This document shows, piece after piece, positions 1 through 9,787 of a stretch of 64,000 nt of DNA (within the stretch, counting starts at the first letter, position 1; each line of letters starts with the position of its first letter). The notes beneath the pieces were generated by a model, which saw only the letters and a list, made by a program, of their open reading frames with translations, made no database searches and had not been told where the DNA came from. Source of the DNA: Vibrio sp. JC009 (lineage in GTDB: Bacteria; Pseudomonadota; Gammaproteobacteria; Enterobacterales; Vibrionaceae); contig NZ_CP092107.1 in the NCBI RefSeq assembly GCF_029016485.1, forward strand, positions 1,820,984 to 1,884,983, given 5' to 3'. The position numbers and the translations under genes were made by a program.

Positions 1-31
1 CACAATTAGTTTTTGCTGAAAAGGTTATACG

Positions 32-1822
32 ATGGAACTCAATACTTTGATTGTCCTCATCTACTTTCTGTTTCTTATTGCGATAGGATGGATGTTCCGG
101 ACATTTACAAATACAACCAGTGACTACTTCCGTGGCGGCGGTAGCATGCTTTGGTGGATGGTGGGGGCAACTGCTTTTATGACACAGTTTTCCGCATGGA
201 CCTTCACCGGAGCCGCAGGTAAGGCTTACAACGATGGGTTTGCGGTTGCAGTCATCTTCCTGGCTAACGCATTTGGTTACTTTATGAACTATGCGTATTT
301 CGCGCCTAAATTCCGCCAACTTCGTGTTGTAACGGTAATTGAAGCCATTCGCATGCGTTTTGGTAGTACAAACGAACAGGTATTTACCTGGTCAAGTATG
401 CCAAACTCCATTGTTTCTGCCGGGGTCTGGCTGAATGCTCTGGCGATCATCGCATCGGGCATCTTTGGCTTTGATATGAACACAACCATTGTCGTTACCG
501 GTTTAGTGGTTCTAGGCATGTCAGTAACCGGTGGTTCGTGGGCCGTTATCGCATCTGACTTTATGCAGATGGTTATTATCATGGCTGTAACCATTACCTG
601 TGCGGTGTTTGCCGTTATTCAGGGCGGTGGTGTCGGTGAAATCATTTCTAATTTCCCGGTTCAGGAAGGCGCATCTTTTATATCGGGTAATAACCTGAAC
701 TATCTGAGTATCTTTGGCATCTGGGCCTTCTTTATTTTTGTTAAGCAGTTCTCTATTACCAACAACATGCTTAACTCTTACCGCTACCTTGCGGCTAAAG
801 ACTCCAAAAATGCTAAGAAAGCAGCACTATTAGCATGCTGTCTGATGACCTTAGGTCCGATGATCTGGTTTATGCCTTCCTGGTATGTGGCAGGGCAGGG
901 TGTGGATCTGTTTGCAGCTTACCCGGATTCAGGTAAGAAAGCGGCGGACTTTGCCTATCTGTATTTTGTTCAGGAATATATGCCGGTAGGTATGGTGGGG
1001 CTGTTGGTTGCCGCTATGTTTGCAGCAACAATGTCTTCTATGGACTCAGGTCTGAACCGTAACTCTGGTATCTTTGTTAAGAACTTTTACGAACCAGTAC
1101 TTCGTAAGCATGAAGCCTCTGAGAAAGAGCTGGTATTTGTTTCTAAGATCACATCAACCGTATTCGGTGTTCTGATTATCCTGGTAGCGATGTTTATCAA
1201 CTCGCTAAAAGGCCTGAGCCTGTTTGACACCATGATGTATGTTGGTGCGCTAATCGGTTTCCCAATGACAATTCCTGCTTTCCTTGGTTTCTTTATTAAG
1301 AAGACTCCGGACTGGGCTGGCTGGGGTACTCTGGTTGTCGGTGCAGGTGTTTCCTACGTTGTTGGTTTTGTCATCAACGCTGATATGGTTGAAGCCTGGT
1401 TTGGTCTTGAAGAGCTGACGAAACGTGAATGGTCTGATATTAAAGTTGCGATTGGTCTTCTTGGACATATCTCGCTGACCGGTGGTTTCTTCCTGCTGTC
1501 AACGCTGTTCTATAAGCCGCTGGAAGAGCACCGTCAGAAGGATGTGGACAAGTTCTTCAGCAATCTGGATACACCGCTTGTTGCCGAATCAACCGCTCAG
1601 AAGAGACTGGACAACAAACAGCGTCAGATGCTGGGTAAACTGATTGCAGTAGCAGGTGCGGGTATTATGCTGATGTTCCTGCTGCCAAACCCAATGCTAG
1701 GCCGATTTATCTTTATTCTGTGTGGTGTCATAGTCGGTGGCGTAGGCCTGCTGCTTATGAAGGCGGTGGATAAGAGCATTGAAGATGTAGAGGCCGAGAA
1801 AAAGCCTGAGACGGCATCTTAA
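32..1822 (+). CDS. Sodium:solute symporter (SSS family)
   Basis: This 596-residue inner-membrane protein is rich in hydrophobic segments over most of its length and has the SSS (SLC5-like) pattern: an N-terminal helix, then GGGSMLWWMVG and the TQFSAWTFTGAAGKAY region typical of the first core helices. Members couple uptake of sugars, sugar acids or other small solutes to sodium. The start ATG at 32 has an AAAAGG ribosome site nine bases upstream. A strong terminator follows at 1848-1879, so it is the last gene of its transcript. The next gene encodes a cytoplasmic LacI-like sensor fused to c-di-GMP domains, which hints that the transported solute could also be sensed there; that is inference. 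The substrate cannot be read from the sequence. Confidence 0.9.
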   Translation: MELNTLIVLIYFLFLIAIGWMFRTFTNTTSDYFRGGGSMLWWMVGATAFMTQFSAWTFTGAAGKAYNDGFAVAVIFLANAFGYFMNYAYFAPKFRQLRVVTVIEAIRMRFGSTNEQVFTWSSMPNSIVSAGVWLNALAIIASGIFGFDMNTTIVVTGLVVLGMSVTGGSWAVIASDFMQMVIIMAVTITCAVFAVIQGGGVGEIISNFPVQEGASFISGNNLNYLSIFGIWAFFIFVKQFSITNNMLNSYRYLAAKDSKNAKKAALLACCLMTLGPMIWFMPSWYVAGQGVDLFAAYPDSGKKAADFAYLYFVQEYMPVGMVGLLVAAMFAATMSSMDSGLNRNSGIFVKNFYEPVLRKHEASEKELVFVSKITSTVFGVLIILVAMFINSLKGLSLFDTMMYVGALIGFPMTIPAFLGFFIKKTPDWAGWGTLVVGAGVSYVVGFVINADMVEAWFGLEELTKREWSDIKVAIGLLGHISLTGGFFLLSTLFYKPLEEHRQKDVDKFFSNLDTPLVAESTAQKRLDNKQRQMLGKLIAVAGAGIMLMFLLPNPMLGRFIFILCGVIVGGVGLLLMKAVDKSIEDVEAEKKPETAS

Positions 1823-1847
1823 TTTCCTTATTACCTTATTAACGATG

Positions 1848-1879
1848 AAAAGAGCAAGTAGTGTACTACTTGCTCTTTT
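1848..1879 (+). terminator. Rho-independent terminator after the symporter
   Basis: A 15-bp perfect inverted repeat (AAAAGAGCAAGTAGT and its complement) with a 2-base centre ends in TTTT. The A-rich 5' arm makes it potentially bidirectional. Confidence 0.9.
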
Positions 1880-2212
1880 AGTTTATGGCGCGGCTAAATG
1901 GCTCACCTAAATTCGAGTATTTAAATCGTCCTTGATTTAATAATCATACAATACCTTTTTGTTTGTAACGAATATCAGTGTGATTTAATGTCTAAAGTCT
2001 CATTAACAGCACGCTAGACTCTGTTTTTAAATTCGGATGTCAGGGTGCGCTTTATGGAGGTGCTGACGGTAACATGGGTTCGGTAGAGGGGGTGTTAGAA
2101 CTATCAGTTTGTCATTGCGTATGCTTTCAAGAAGTTTGAATTATATCTCATTTGTCTTGCCTTATTTGTAATACAATAGAATAAATGGTTTGACTTGTTG
2201 ATATGTGTAGTC
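1880..2212. other. Intergenic region before the c-di-GMP gene
   Basis: About 330 bp without a recognisable gene. It is AT-rich near its 3' end and presumably carries the promoter of the downstream gene. I saw no clear operator or RNA structure. Confidence 0.5.
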
Positions 2213-5200
2213 ATGAAGGATAGAAATGTATTAAAAAATGGCCGCCCTACTATTGCCGTCTTAGCCGGGTCAATGGCTTCTGAATATCAGGAAGCTATAG
2301 TACGGGGTGCTGCTTATGTTGCAGAGCAACGGGATTACAACATTATCGCTTATTGTGGTGGGGTTATTGACTCGCCGGACCCGTATTCATTGACGAGAGA
2401 AGCCGTTTTCGATCTGGTAGACCTGGATTTGATTTCCGGTGTAATCAGTCCTTTCAGTTCACACCTGCGATATCTTTCTGAACAGAAAAGCCATGCTTTT
2501 ATTAAGCGCTTTTCAGATATCCCAATTGTTAACCTCGGGAGTTATATTGAGGGGTATACCAATGTGGTAACTGATTATGAGACTGGTCTCGCAGAGTTAT
2601 TTGATCACTTCTATTATACCCACGGCTATAGAAATATTTTACTGATAAGAGGCCCTGAAAATCACGCATCTTCTGAATGTAGGACAAAGTTATATAAACA
2701 GCTGATAGTAAAATATGGGCTTGATTTTAATAACGAAATGATTATTTATTCTGATTTAAACCGGAATGCAGCAAAAATAAGCATGAAGGATTATTTGGAC
2801 AAAAATAGCAAATCATTCGACGCAATTATCGCGATTAATGATAATCAAGCTTTGGGAGTCACTGACGCGCTTTTGGAGTACGGAATTCGCGTTCCTGAAG
2901 ACGTTGCTGTTTCTGGATCAATGAATACTCTTGAAGCAGTATTTGCCACTCCTGCTCTAACCAGTATCGCAGAGCCATTATTTGAATTAGGACGTACGGC
3001 AACAATTGAGCTAATTGATCAGATTGAGGGCAAGCAACCTCAGACTAAAATTCAAATTCCAACATCTCTGATACTCAGACAGTCCTGCGGCTGTAAACAG
3101 GTTCAAAGTTCAGTCACACTTGATACGGAATATGATATTAATAGCGGACTATCCAATAAGGCGCATGACCTTATTTTTAAAGATACGAAGCGGGATATTA
3201 TGACAATCGTAGAGCAATATAAGGGAGGTATTGCCAGGGAACGTGTCGACTATTTACTGGAATTATATATAGATGGCATCTTTGGTGAAAGCTGTGACGA
3301 TTTTTTATTCCAGCTGCGAAGCTCTTTGGAGGAAGCGACGAAAAGTGAAGATGTTGTTCTATGGTTATCATTTACCTCTAAAATTCAATTAAGTACATTA
3401 CAATATTTTAAATTTGAGCCCGAATCTTCTAAATTAATCAAGCTGATTGCATCCATAGCGGTACTAAAGGATGAAATTTCCCAGAAAGCTATTACATTTC
3501 AGCGTTATGAGGCCGAGAATTACCTTAATTATTTCAGGGCGGTTGTAAATAATCTGAATTCATCATTTGATTTAGCAAGTGTGAAGAGTTACACCATTGA
3601 TATTCTTCAACTCTCTGAACTATATATTTCTCTTTATGATGATGCAGATTTAGTGCAGAAAACGGCAACTAATATGGTTGCTGTGCGAAAAAATAAATTT
3701 TTTGAACCAGTGAATCGGAACTTTTACGCAAATAAATTAATTCCAGGTGATATTGGTAACTATCATGAACGTTATAGCCTGATGGTATTTCCACTTTCCT
3801 TCAGGCGGCAACAGCTTGGATTTGTGACGGTAAATCTAAGCAGCAGAAAAGGCACTGCATATGAGAACTTGAGAGCAATCGTGAGTTCTGCGCTGAAAAA
3901 CGAAACCCTTATCCGTGACTTAAAAAATGCAGAAAAGCGCTTTAGTGATATTGCACATAGTACTTCTGACTGGCTTTGGGAGACAGATAGTACGCATCAG
4001 TTTATCTACTGCTCAGAATCATCGAATACGATTATTGGTTTTTCACCGGAAGAATTAATGGGTAAGCCGATAAATGAGTTAAACGCAGGGAGTGAAGAGG
4101 GAAGTGGATATCTTGAAGCTATGCTCGATTGTGAGGATTTATCCGATTTTGAGTGCTGGCTAAGGCATAAAAATGGAAAGGTGGTTTGTTTGCTCATTTC
4201 TGCAAAGCCTATTGTTACGAATGGTACCTTTAAAGGCTATCGTGGCGTATGTGAAGATGTTACAGAGCAAAAATTCCAGGAAGAGAAAATAAAAAAACTT
4301 GCCTATACAGATGCCGTAACTGGCTTACCAAACAGGGTGTTGTTTCAGGAGACACTGTCTGAAACGCTTTTACGCTCTGCTCAGCAAGGTAAAAAGTTTG
4401 CGCTGATGTTCATCGATCTGGACCATTTTAAAAATGTTAATGACTCCATGGGGCATGTGGCCGGAGATTTACTACTGGTTAAGCTGGTTAAGCGTTTAAA
4501 GCAATCAATTCGTGATTGCGATACGTTAGCGCGATTAGGTGGTGATGAGTTTGTGGTTATCTTGCCAGATACCAAAAGCCAGAAGGACATTACAGATATC
4601 GCGGAGCGTATAGTCAGCAATATCAAAGAACCAGTCGTGATTTATGATAAACCAGTCCTTATTACACTCAGTCTGGGAATCAGCGTGTATCCCACCGATG
4701 GGGATGATCCTAAGTCACTTCTTCAGCATAGTGACAGCGCTATGTATCAGGCTAAATCGCAAGGCCGCAACGGTTATGTCTATTATGATAAGGCGCTCGA
4801 AGAAAGAAACATATTGAGAAATAAGTATGAAGTGGTATTACGCGAAGCCTTAGCCACAGGTGATTTTTTACTGAATTACCAGCCTCAGGTATCAGCATAT
4901 ACAGGTCACGTGGTTGGCTTTGAGGCTTTGGTACGAATTAGCAGTCCCAAACATGGTGTCGTATATCCAAATCATTTTATTCCACTGGCTGAAGAGCTTG
5001 GGTTGATCGGCCTGATCGATGAGTGGGTATTTGAAAACGTGTGCCGTCAGTATTCGGTATGGCGCTCACGAAGTTTAGAACATGTACGTTTGTCAGTTAA
5101 TTTATCGGCCCAACAACTGCGCAGTGAATCTGTTCTAAATAGTTATATCAAAATACTTGAAAAATACAGAATTGAGCCAGCTGATTTGCAACTGGAGATA

Positions 5201-5599
5201 ACCGAACATGCGTTGATTGACAATGAAGATATTGCTTTCCGAGTTTTAAGCGGCTTTAAGTACTACGGTGTAAGCATTGCACTGGACGATTTTGGTACGG
5301 GTCATTCATCTCTCAAGTGTATTAGCCTATATCCCATTGACACGATAAAGATTGATCGTTCGTTCGTGTTGGATGCCGTTGAAAACCATGTAAACAAGGC
5401 GCTAATTCACGGCATTGCTTCAATTGCGCGTAGTCTGGAGCTGAAGGTCATTGCTGAAGGCGTTGAAACACAAGAGCAATACGAGTTGCTCAAACTTCTA
5501 GGCTGTAATGAAATTCAGGGATACTATTTTTATAAACCATGTTCTGCCGAAGATGCTCAACGGCTACTGGAAGAGCAGGATAAAGAAAAACGGTTATAA
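2213..5599 (+). CDS. LacI-like sensor / PAS / GGDEF / EAL c-di-GMP protein
   Basis: A 1128-residue soluble signalling protein. Residues about 10-300 are a LacI/periplasmic-binding-protein-like effector domain (GRPTIAVLAGSM..., IPEDVAVSG-like segment, ending in SCGC) without the helix-turn-helix of LacI repressors and without signal peptide or membrane helix, so it should sense a ligand in the cytoplasm. A GAF-like linker region follows, then PAS (about 575-690), GGDEF (about 700-860) and EAL (about 880-1120). The cyclase site GGDEF (about residue 776) is intact, with an RDCD inhibitory site upstream; the phosphodiesterase signatures FEAL and DDFGTG are intact, so both activities are possible. 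I chose ATG 2213 over the in-frame TTG at 2195 because the protein alignment-like core begins there. It follows a symporter gene, a plausible functional link. Confidence 0.88.
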   Translation: MKDRNVLKNGRPTIAVLAGSMASEYQEAIVRGAAYVAEQRDYNIIAYCGGVIDSPDPYSLTREAVFDLVDLDLISGVISPFSSHLRYLSEQKSHAFIKRFSDIPIVNLGSYIEGYTNVVTDYETGLAELFDHFYYTHGYRNILLIRGPENHASSECRTKLYKQLIVKYGLDFNNEMIIYSDLNRNAAKISMKDYLDKNSKSFDAIIAINDNQALGVTDALLEYGIRVPEDVAVSGSMNTLEAVFATPALTSIAEPLFELGRTATIELIDQIEGKQPQTKIQIPTSLILRQSCGCKQVQSSVTLDTEYDINSGLSNKAHDLIFKDTKRDIMTIVEQYKGGIARERVDYLLELYIDGIFGESCDDFLFQLRSSLEEATKSEDVVLWLSFTSKIQLSTLQYFKFEPESSKLIKLIASIAVLKDEISQKAITFQRYEAENYLNYFRAVVNNLNSSFDLASVKSYTIDILQLSELYISLYDDADLVQKTATNMVAVRKNKFFEPVNRNFYANKLIPGDIGNYHERYSLMVFPLSFRRQQLGFVTVNLSSRKGTAYENLRAIVSSALKNETLIRDLKNAEKRFSDIAHSTSDWLWETDSTHQFIYCSESSNTIIGFSPEELMGKPINELNAGSEEGSGYLEAMLDCEDLSDFECWLRHKNGKVVCLLISAKPIVTNGTFKGYRGVCEDVTEQKFQEEKIKKLAYTDAVTGLPNRVLFQETLSETLLRSAQQGKKFALMFIDLDHFKNVNDSMGHVAGDLLLVKLVKRLKQSIRDCDTLARLGGDEFVVILPDTKSQKDITDIAERIVSNIKEPVVIYDKPVLITLSLGISVYPTDGDDPKSLLQHSDSAMYQAKSQGRNGYVYYDKALEERNILRNKYEVVLREALATGDFLLNYQPQVSAYTGHVVGFEALVRISSPKHGVVYPNHFIPLAEELGLIGLIDEWVFENVCRQYSVWRSRSLEHVRLSVNLSAQQLRSESVLNSYIKILEKYRIEPADLQLEITEHALIDNEDIAFRVLSGFKYYGVSIALDDFGTGHSSLKCISLYPIDTIKIDRSFVLDAVENHVNKALIHGIASIARSLELKVIAEGVETQEQYELLKLLGCNEIQGYYFYKPCSAEDAQRLLEEQDKEKRL

Positions 5600-5683
5600 A
5601 CTCACACAAGCTTTTGTTTTTTAGTTTTACCCTTATACACTTAGTCTGTTATAACCGTATTTTAACCTGAACTGACGAACACT

Positions 5684-6799
5684 ATGCATATCTGTTTTTC
5701 CATTACTGCTCATGGCTTTGGCCATGGCGCTATCTCCTGCTCGGTGATAAACCAGGTCATCAGGTCATTTCCGGACTGTAGAATAACGGTGCTGAGTAAA
5801 CTGCCTGCCAGCTACCTGCAAAGCCGGATTCACGGAGAGTTTGCTCATATCCCGGAAGGCCATGACTTCGGTATGCTAATGCACTCACCAATCAGGGTTA
5901 ATGTGGAAGCGAGCAGCAGTAACTACCTGCAACTGCTTAAGGAGTGGGATAGTTGCGTGGAGTCTGAAAAACGTTGTCTTGCTGATATCAAACCGGATCT
6001 CTTGATCAGCAATATTTCACCTGTTTCCCTGGCAGCGGCAAAATCACTTGGTATAAAAACGGCGTCAGTGGCTCCTTTTAACTGGGCTCAGATTTACCAG
6101 GCTTACTGTCTGGATGAGCAAAACCCACAAAGTCAGCAGATGTATCAAAGGATGAACCATGTCTATTCAAACGTAGACTATATCTTTAAGCCAATGCCCA
6201 GTGTGCCGGATATCAGCCATAGAGAAATTCATATTGCCAGCATTGCCAGTCAACCGGATCGGCCTCCGCTGAGCCTATTAGCAACCAATAAGCTTGACGC
6301 GCAGAAGAACATTTTATTTGCGCTTGGTGGATTTCCTATGCCGATGGCGTTGTCACAGTTGCCTGAAATGGCGGGATGGCAGTGGCTGGTGGACCAAAAG
6401 GTTTCTGAGCAGCGTAGCGATTTACGCCATATAGCCGGCTTATCACTTTCATTTTTACAGCTGCTTGCCAGCAGTGATGTCATTATCACCAAACCCGGTT
6501 ATGGCAGTTACTGTGAGATTGCGGCTTTAGCAAAACATAAGAAGGTGCGGGTGCTCAGCTTAACCCGCCCTGACTGGCCCGAAACGCCCTATCTAAACGC
6601 ATTTTTAAAGGAACGCGTTCCTTTTATGGAGATAGATCTGAGTGACTTAGCCAATGGCAGGCTTGCAAAACTTATCCGGAAACTGAGCGAGTTACCTTAT
6701 CCCGAGACCTTACCCTGTGAAGATGGTGCAGAGCATTTAGTTAATCATTTGCAGCGGGAATTTCATTTTATGACCCCAAAAAGCTACTCTGAAAGCTGA
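5684..6799 (+). CDS. Glycosyltransferase-like protein, unknown substrate
   Basis: A 371-residue protein starting MHICFSITAHGFGHG, the glycine/histidine-rich N-terminal loop of GT-B-fold transferases of the MurG/UDP-GlcNAc transferase kind. A C-terminal KPGYGSYCEIAAL segment resembles the nucleotide-sugar binding region of the same fold (the KPG....E pattern). No membrane helix or signal peptide is evident, so it is probably cytoplasmic. It is not in a polysaccharide cluster here: it lies between a c-di-GMP gene and a nucleotidase gene on the same strand, with 84 and 60 bp gaps. Similar domains also occur at the N terminus of sugar kinases, so the exact reaction is open. I do not recognise a named gene. 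Confidence 0.6.
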   Translation: MHICFSITAHGFGHGAISCSVINQVIRSFPDCRITVLSKLPASYLQSRIHGEFAHIPEGHDFGMLMHSPIRVNVEASSSNYLQLLKEWDSCVESEKRCLADIKPDLLISNISPVSLAAAKSLGIKTASVAPFNWAQIYQAYCLDEQNPQSQQMYQRMNHVYSNVDYIFKPMPSVPDISHREIHIASIASQPDRPPLSLLATNKLDAQKNILFALGGFPMPMALSQLPEMAGWQWLVDQKVSEQRSDLRHIAGLSLSFLQLLASSDVIITKPGYGSYCEIAALAKHKKVRVLSLTRPDWPETPYLNAFLKERVPFMEIDLSDLANGRLAKLIRKLSELPYPETLPCEDGAEHLVNHLQREFHFMTPKSYSES

Positions 6800-6859
6800 A
6801 ATCAGTTAGAATCATCAACCTGGTTACAACTCTCTGATTAGTGAGTGAGGATACACTTG

Positions 6860-7534
6860 ATGAACTTTGACTGGATACTTTTTGATGCGGATGAAACGCT
6901 GTTTGATTTTGATTCCCGCAGGGGCATTCAACTTATGCTCGAACAGAATGGGAAAATGCTGACTGACAAAATGTATGATAAGTATCAGAAAGTGAATAAG
7001 CCGCTATGGGTTGATTACCAAAACGGTGTTATTACTGCTGCTGAGCTGAAGCATCATCGTTTTAAAGAGTGGGCTGATGAGCTGAATGTGACTCCTGAAA
7101 AGCTAAACAGCGACTTTATGCAGGTGATGGGTGATATTTGCCTGTTGCTGCCCGGAGCTAAAGAGTTGATCGATTATCTTTCAGGCAAGGTAAAGCTTGG
7201 TATTGTGACCAACGGTTTTACAGACTTGCAATCTGTCCGGCTGGAGAAAACCGGTCTGGCTTCCAGTTTTGAGCATGTCTTCATCTCTGAGGAAATCGGT
7301 GTTGCTAAACCCGATCGCCGCATCTTCGATCATGCGCTTTCAATGATGGGAAATCCTGATAAAGAACGAGTGATGATGGTGGGTGACAACCCGCACTCGG
7401 ATGTTTTAGGTGGCCTGAATGCGGGCATAATGACCTGTTGGCTAAACAGAGACAAGAGTTCGGCACCGGATGGCTTTAACGCCCATTGGGAGGTGAACTC
7501 GCTGACAGAGCTAAAGCTGCTTTTTGAGAGTTAA
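6860..7534 (+). CDS. yjjG: YjjG-type pyrimidine 5'-nucleotidase (HAD family)
   Basis: A 224-residue HAD phosphatase, matching the usual 225 or so residues of YjjG. Motif I is FDADETLFDFD (nucleophile Asp and acid/base Asp), motif II is the IVTNG threonine, motif III the lysine in GVAKPDRRIF, and motif IV the acidic pair in MMVGDNPHSDVLGG. YjjG dephosphorylates dUMP, dTMP and non-canonical pyrimidine nucleotides in the cytoplasm (house-cleaning). I chose ATG 6860, preceded by GTGAGG, over the in-frame GTG at 6845. It is transcribed with its upstream neighbour's orientation and converges with the diguanylate cyclase gene on the other strand. Confidence 0.88.
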   Translation: MNFDWILFDADETLFDFDSRRGIQLMLEQNGKMLTDKMYDKYQKVNKPLWVDYQNGVITAAELKHHRFKEWADELNVTPEKLNSDFMQVMGDICLLLPGAKELIDYLSGKVKLGIVTNGFTDLQSVRLEKTGLASSFEHVFISEEIGVAKPDRRIFDHALSMMGNPDKERVMMVGDNPHSDVLGGLNAGIMTCWLNRDKSSAPDGFNAHWEVNSLTELKLLFES

Positions 7535-7559
7535 CTTATCATTGAGCCCATTATGAAAA

Positions 7560-8678
7560 TCATGGGTTACTATACTTTTCTTTTCTCTGTTTTTTATAGT
7601 TATACATTTGCATATCAGCTTCTTTGATCATAAGTTCAATATCTGAGCTATTATGATCTTCGAGTGATGAGCACCCGTAGCTGAACGCGATATCTATATC
7701 GTGACATTTTTCGCGTATCAATTTCATCTTCTCTTTTACTTCATCATCAGATTTATAAATGAATATGATGATAAATTCATCGCCGCCGAATCTAAATATC
7801 AGATCATCTTTGGTTAATGTAGAGCTTGCTATATGCGCAAAGTTTTTTATCATCAAGTCACCCGCATCATGACCCAAGTGATCGTTAACTTTTTTAAGAT
7901 TGTCTAAGTCTATAAATACCAGTGAGAAATTTTCATTTGAAGATGAATGCTTCTCTAGTGCTTCAGGGATCATTCTATCGGCGGCTCTCCGGTTATAAAC
8001 CCCCGTCATATCATCCAGAACTATTTCATCTATCAGCTGTTTTTCAATATCTTTTCTGTACTCTACCTCATTCATAAGAGTCCTTTCATTGTGTTCCAAC
8101 AAAACCTTTGTCTCGAACTCTATATAGCTTCTTTTTTCAGAATTGACCGCAATTACCCATACGGAAGTAATTATTAATATAGGATTAAGTAAATTTGAAA
8201 TTATGAATAAATCGCCGCCTTTAATTGTGAAAAGAAATGGTAGAAAAATAATTGTAGATAGGGTGAATAGTGATATATATCTACGAATAGGAGCCGAAAA
8301 GATATGAATTACCAGCATTGTAGTAATTAACCCTGCTATAAGAAAGCTATTAAACTTACCATCTAACTCGCCATAATTTATATAAAACACACCCAGCATC
8401 ATTATAAGAACACTATAAACAAGAGTTAAGTAGCTATACTTTATTATTTTAAGGTTGTCTCTATACTTTGAGTTTCTCAAGGCCAGAAAAACAAATCCAA
8501 ATATTATGGGGAGCGCTCTCCATATTAAAGTATCCTGACTATATTTAGTCATATGAAGATCTTTTAAGTAAAATAAAGGGAAGATCAAAATGGAAAGAAT
8601 TGATAGGTAATACCCAAGCTTTAGCGTCTTCTCATGTAATGATTGTTCATACATCTTCTTTATTTCATTATTTTCCAT
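7560..8678 (-). CDS. Membrane diguanylate cyclase (GGDEF)
   Basis: A 372-residue protein with about six hydrophobic helices in residues 20-190 (an integral membrane sensor region of unrecognised type), a short linker, and a C-terminal GGDEF domain (about 215-365). The domain opens with DDMTGVYNRRA and carries an intact GGDEF catalytic loop in RFGGDEFIIIF. The RxxD product-inhibition site is absent (TKDD at that position), so feedback by c-di-GMP through the I-site is unlikely. There is no EAL domain. It should make c-di-GMP at the inner membrane in response to an unknown cue. The gene is monocistronic and converges with yjjG. Confidence 0.88.
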   Translation of the reverse strand: MENNEIKKMYEQSLHEKTLKLGYYLSILSILIFPLFYLKDLHMTKYSQDTLIWRALPIIFGFVFLALRNSKYRDNLKIIKYSYLTLVYSVLIMMLGVFYINYGELDGKFNSFLIAGLITTMLVIHIFSAPIRRYISLFTLSTIIFLPFLFTIKGGDLFIISNLLNPILIITSVWVIAVNSEKRSYIEFETKVLLEHNERTLMNEVEYRKDIEKQLIDEIVLDDMTGVYNRRAADRMIPEALEKHSSSNENFSLVFIDLDNLKKVNDHLGHDAGDLMIKNFAHIASSTLTKDDLIFRFGGDEFIIIFIYKSDDEVKEKMKLIREKCHDIDIAFSYGCSSLEDHNSSDIELMIKEADMQMYNYKKQRKEKYSNP

Positions 8679-8849
8679 GAAGAATCCAATTTATCTTAAA
8701 GCCTGACGTTTTGCTTTTTTGCCTTCAATCCGTTCCTTTATCATATCTTATAGTGCTTCTTTTGTCTCAATCCTGAGCATCCTTAATGAGTCAGATAGTT
8801 AAAACCTTAGAGCAGAACACATAGCCTGCCTGTGGTTACTCTGATATCC

Positions 8850-8869
8850 AAAAGCCGGGCTTATCCGGC
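8850..8869 (-). terminator. Probable terminator of the tRNA-binding-domain gene
   Basis: On the minus strand GCCGG, a short loop and CCGGC are followed by TTTT. The hairpin overlaps the stop codon at 8861-8863. Confidence 0.55.
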
Positions 8870-9214
8870 ACGGCTTCCATTTGGAACGTCGCATTCTGGC
8901 ATAGCCAGACATGGTGTAAGTTTGTCTTCATAGCCGATATCAAAAAGCATTCCTTGTGAGAGTTCACCAGCCATCTTTCGCTCTGGTAAGTTCACAACAA
9001 ATAGAGCCTGTTTCCCTTCTATTTCTTTAGGGTTTTTACGCTCTTGTTTTATACCTGCAAGTATTGAGCGCTCGTGATCACCAAAATCCACAATCAGTTT
9101 CATTAGCTTATCTGATTTAGCTACTTCTACGACTTGAGTGATTGTCCCAACACGAATATCAAGTTTTGCGAAGTCATCATATGAGATAGGATCTTTAATC
9201 GGGGCCGGAGTCAT
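8861..9214 (-). CDS. tRNA-binding-domain protein (CsaA/YgjH-like)
   Basis: A 117-residue protein made of one OB-fold tRNA-binding domain of the EMAP/Trbp111 type. The signature is FAKLDIRVGTI at residues 15-25, followed by the AKSDKLMKL strand, the ILAG segment and the NLPERKMAGELSQGM loop that is strongly conserved in CsaA and in the C-terminal domain of methionyl-tRNA synthetase. Stand-alone members dimerise and bind tRNA or act as chaperone-like proteins; the role here is not defined. The gene lies 38 bp downstream of an ACT-domain gene on the same strand and probably shares its transcript. CsaA and YgjH are close alternatives, so no symbol is assigned. Confidence 0.85.
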   Translation of the reverse strand: MTPAPIKDPISYDDFAKLDIRVGTITQVVEVAKSDKLMKLIVDFGDHERSILAGIKQERKNPKEIEGKQALFVVNLPERKMAGELSQGMLFDIGYEDKLTPCLAMPECDVPNGSRAG

Positions 9215-9252
9215 AATTTTTCCTTAGAACGAGTTTAATTTGAAGCCATTGA

Positions 9253-9648
9253 TTATTCTGAAAACTCTTTAAGAGCATTCATTGCAGCATCAGCCTTATC
9301 TTTCTGAACAAAAATATGATCGTGATAATAGCCTGCAATTACGTTGGCGCTGATGCCGTACGAACCAAGTTTAGTTGCAAAGGCAGCAGTTAATCCTACC
9401 GCTTCAAGGCTGGAATGTACCGATAAAGTTATCAGACTGAAGAGTGCATTAAAATCCAGTTTAGCAGCAGCGGCGTTTTCTTCTTTCAGCACCAGAGTCA
9501 GTCCTTCCTTTTCCCGAAAAGTCGCAATTGGCTCTAATGCTAAGTAATCTGACAACGCACCATTAACGGTGCAAAAAACGTAATTGCCTTCAATAAGTTC
9601 TGGTGACATGGATTTCAAGAGAATATCTAAGTCAGTAATTGCGGTCAT
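9253..9648 (-). CDS. ACT-domain protein
   Basis: A 131-residue protein with the layout of the small ACT proteins that carry two ACT-like regulatory folds: an N-terminal segment with EGNYVFCTVNG and FREKEGLTLVL, then a C-terminal ACT with LITLSVHSSLEAVGLTAAF and ISANVIAGYYHDHIFV. Such proteins are thought to bind amino acids or similar ligands, but no reaction is known for them. I chose the ATG at 9648 because AGGACA lies just upstream; a longer reading frame up to 9699 lacks this. It probably forms a two-gene unit with the downstream tRNA-binding-domain gene. Confidence 0.8.
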   Translation of the reverse strand: MTAITDLDILLKSMSPELIEGNYVFCTVNGALSDYLALEPIATFREKEGLTLVLKEENAAAAKLDFNALFSLITLSVHSSLEAVGLTAAFATKLGSYGISANVIAGYYHDHIFVQKDKADAAMNALKEFSE

Positions 9649-9787
9649 ATATTGTCCTGTAGTTGTGTCTGTGTTCTTTTTTTGAAATGACACAGGCAAC
9701 GGTAGAGGCTAAATGGGTATAAGTGAAATTAATAATATTAATTGTTCATAAGCATGGTTAATGGTTGAGTTTCAAATTGTTGTCCTT

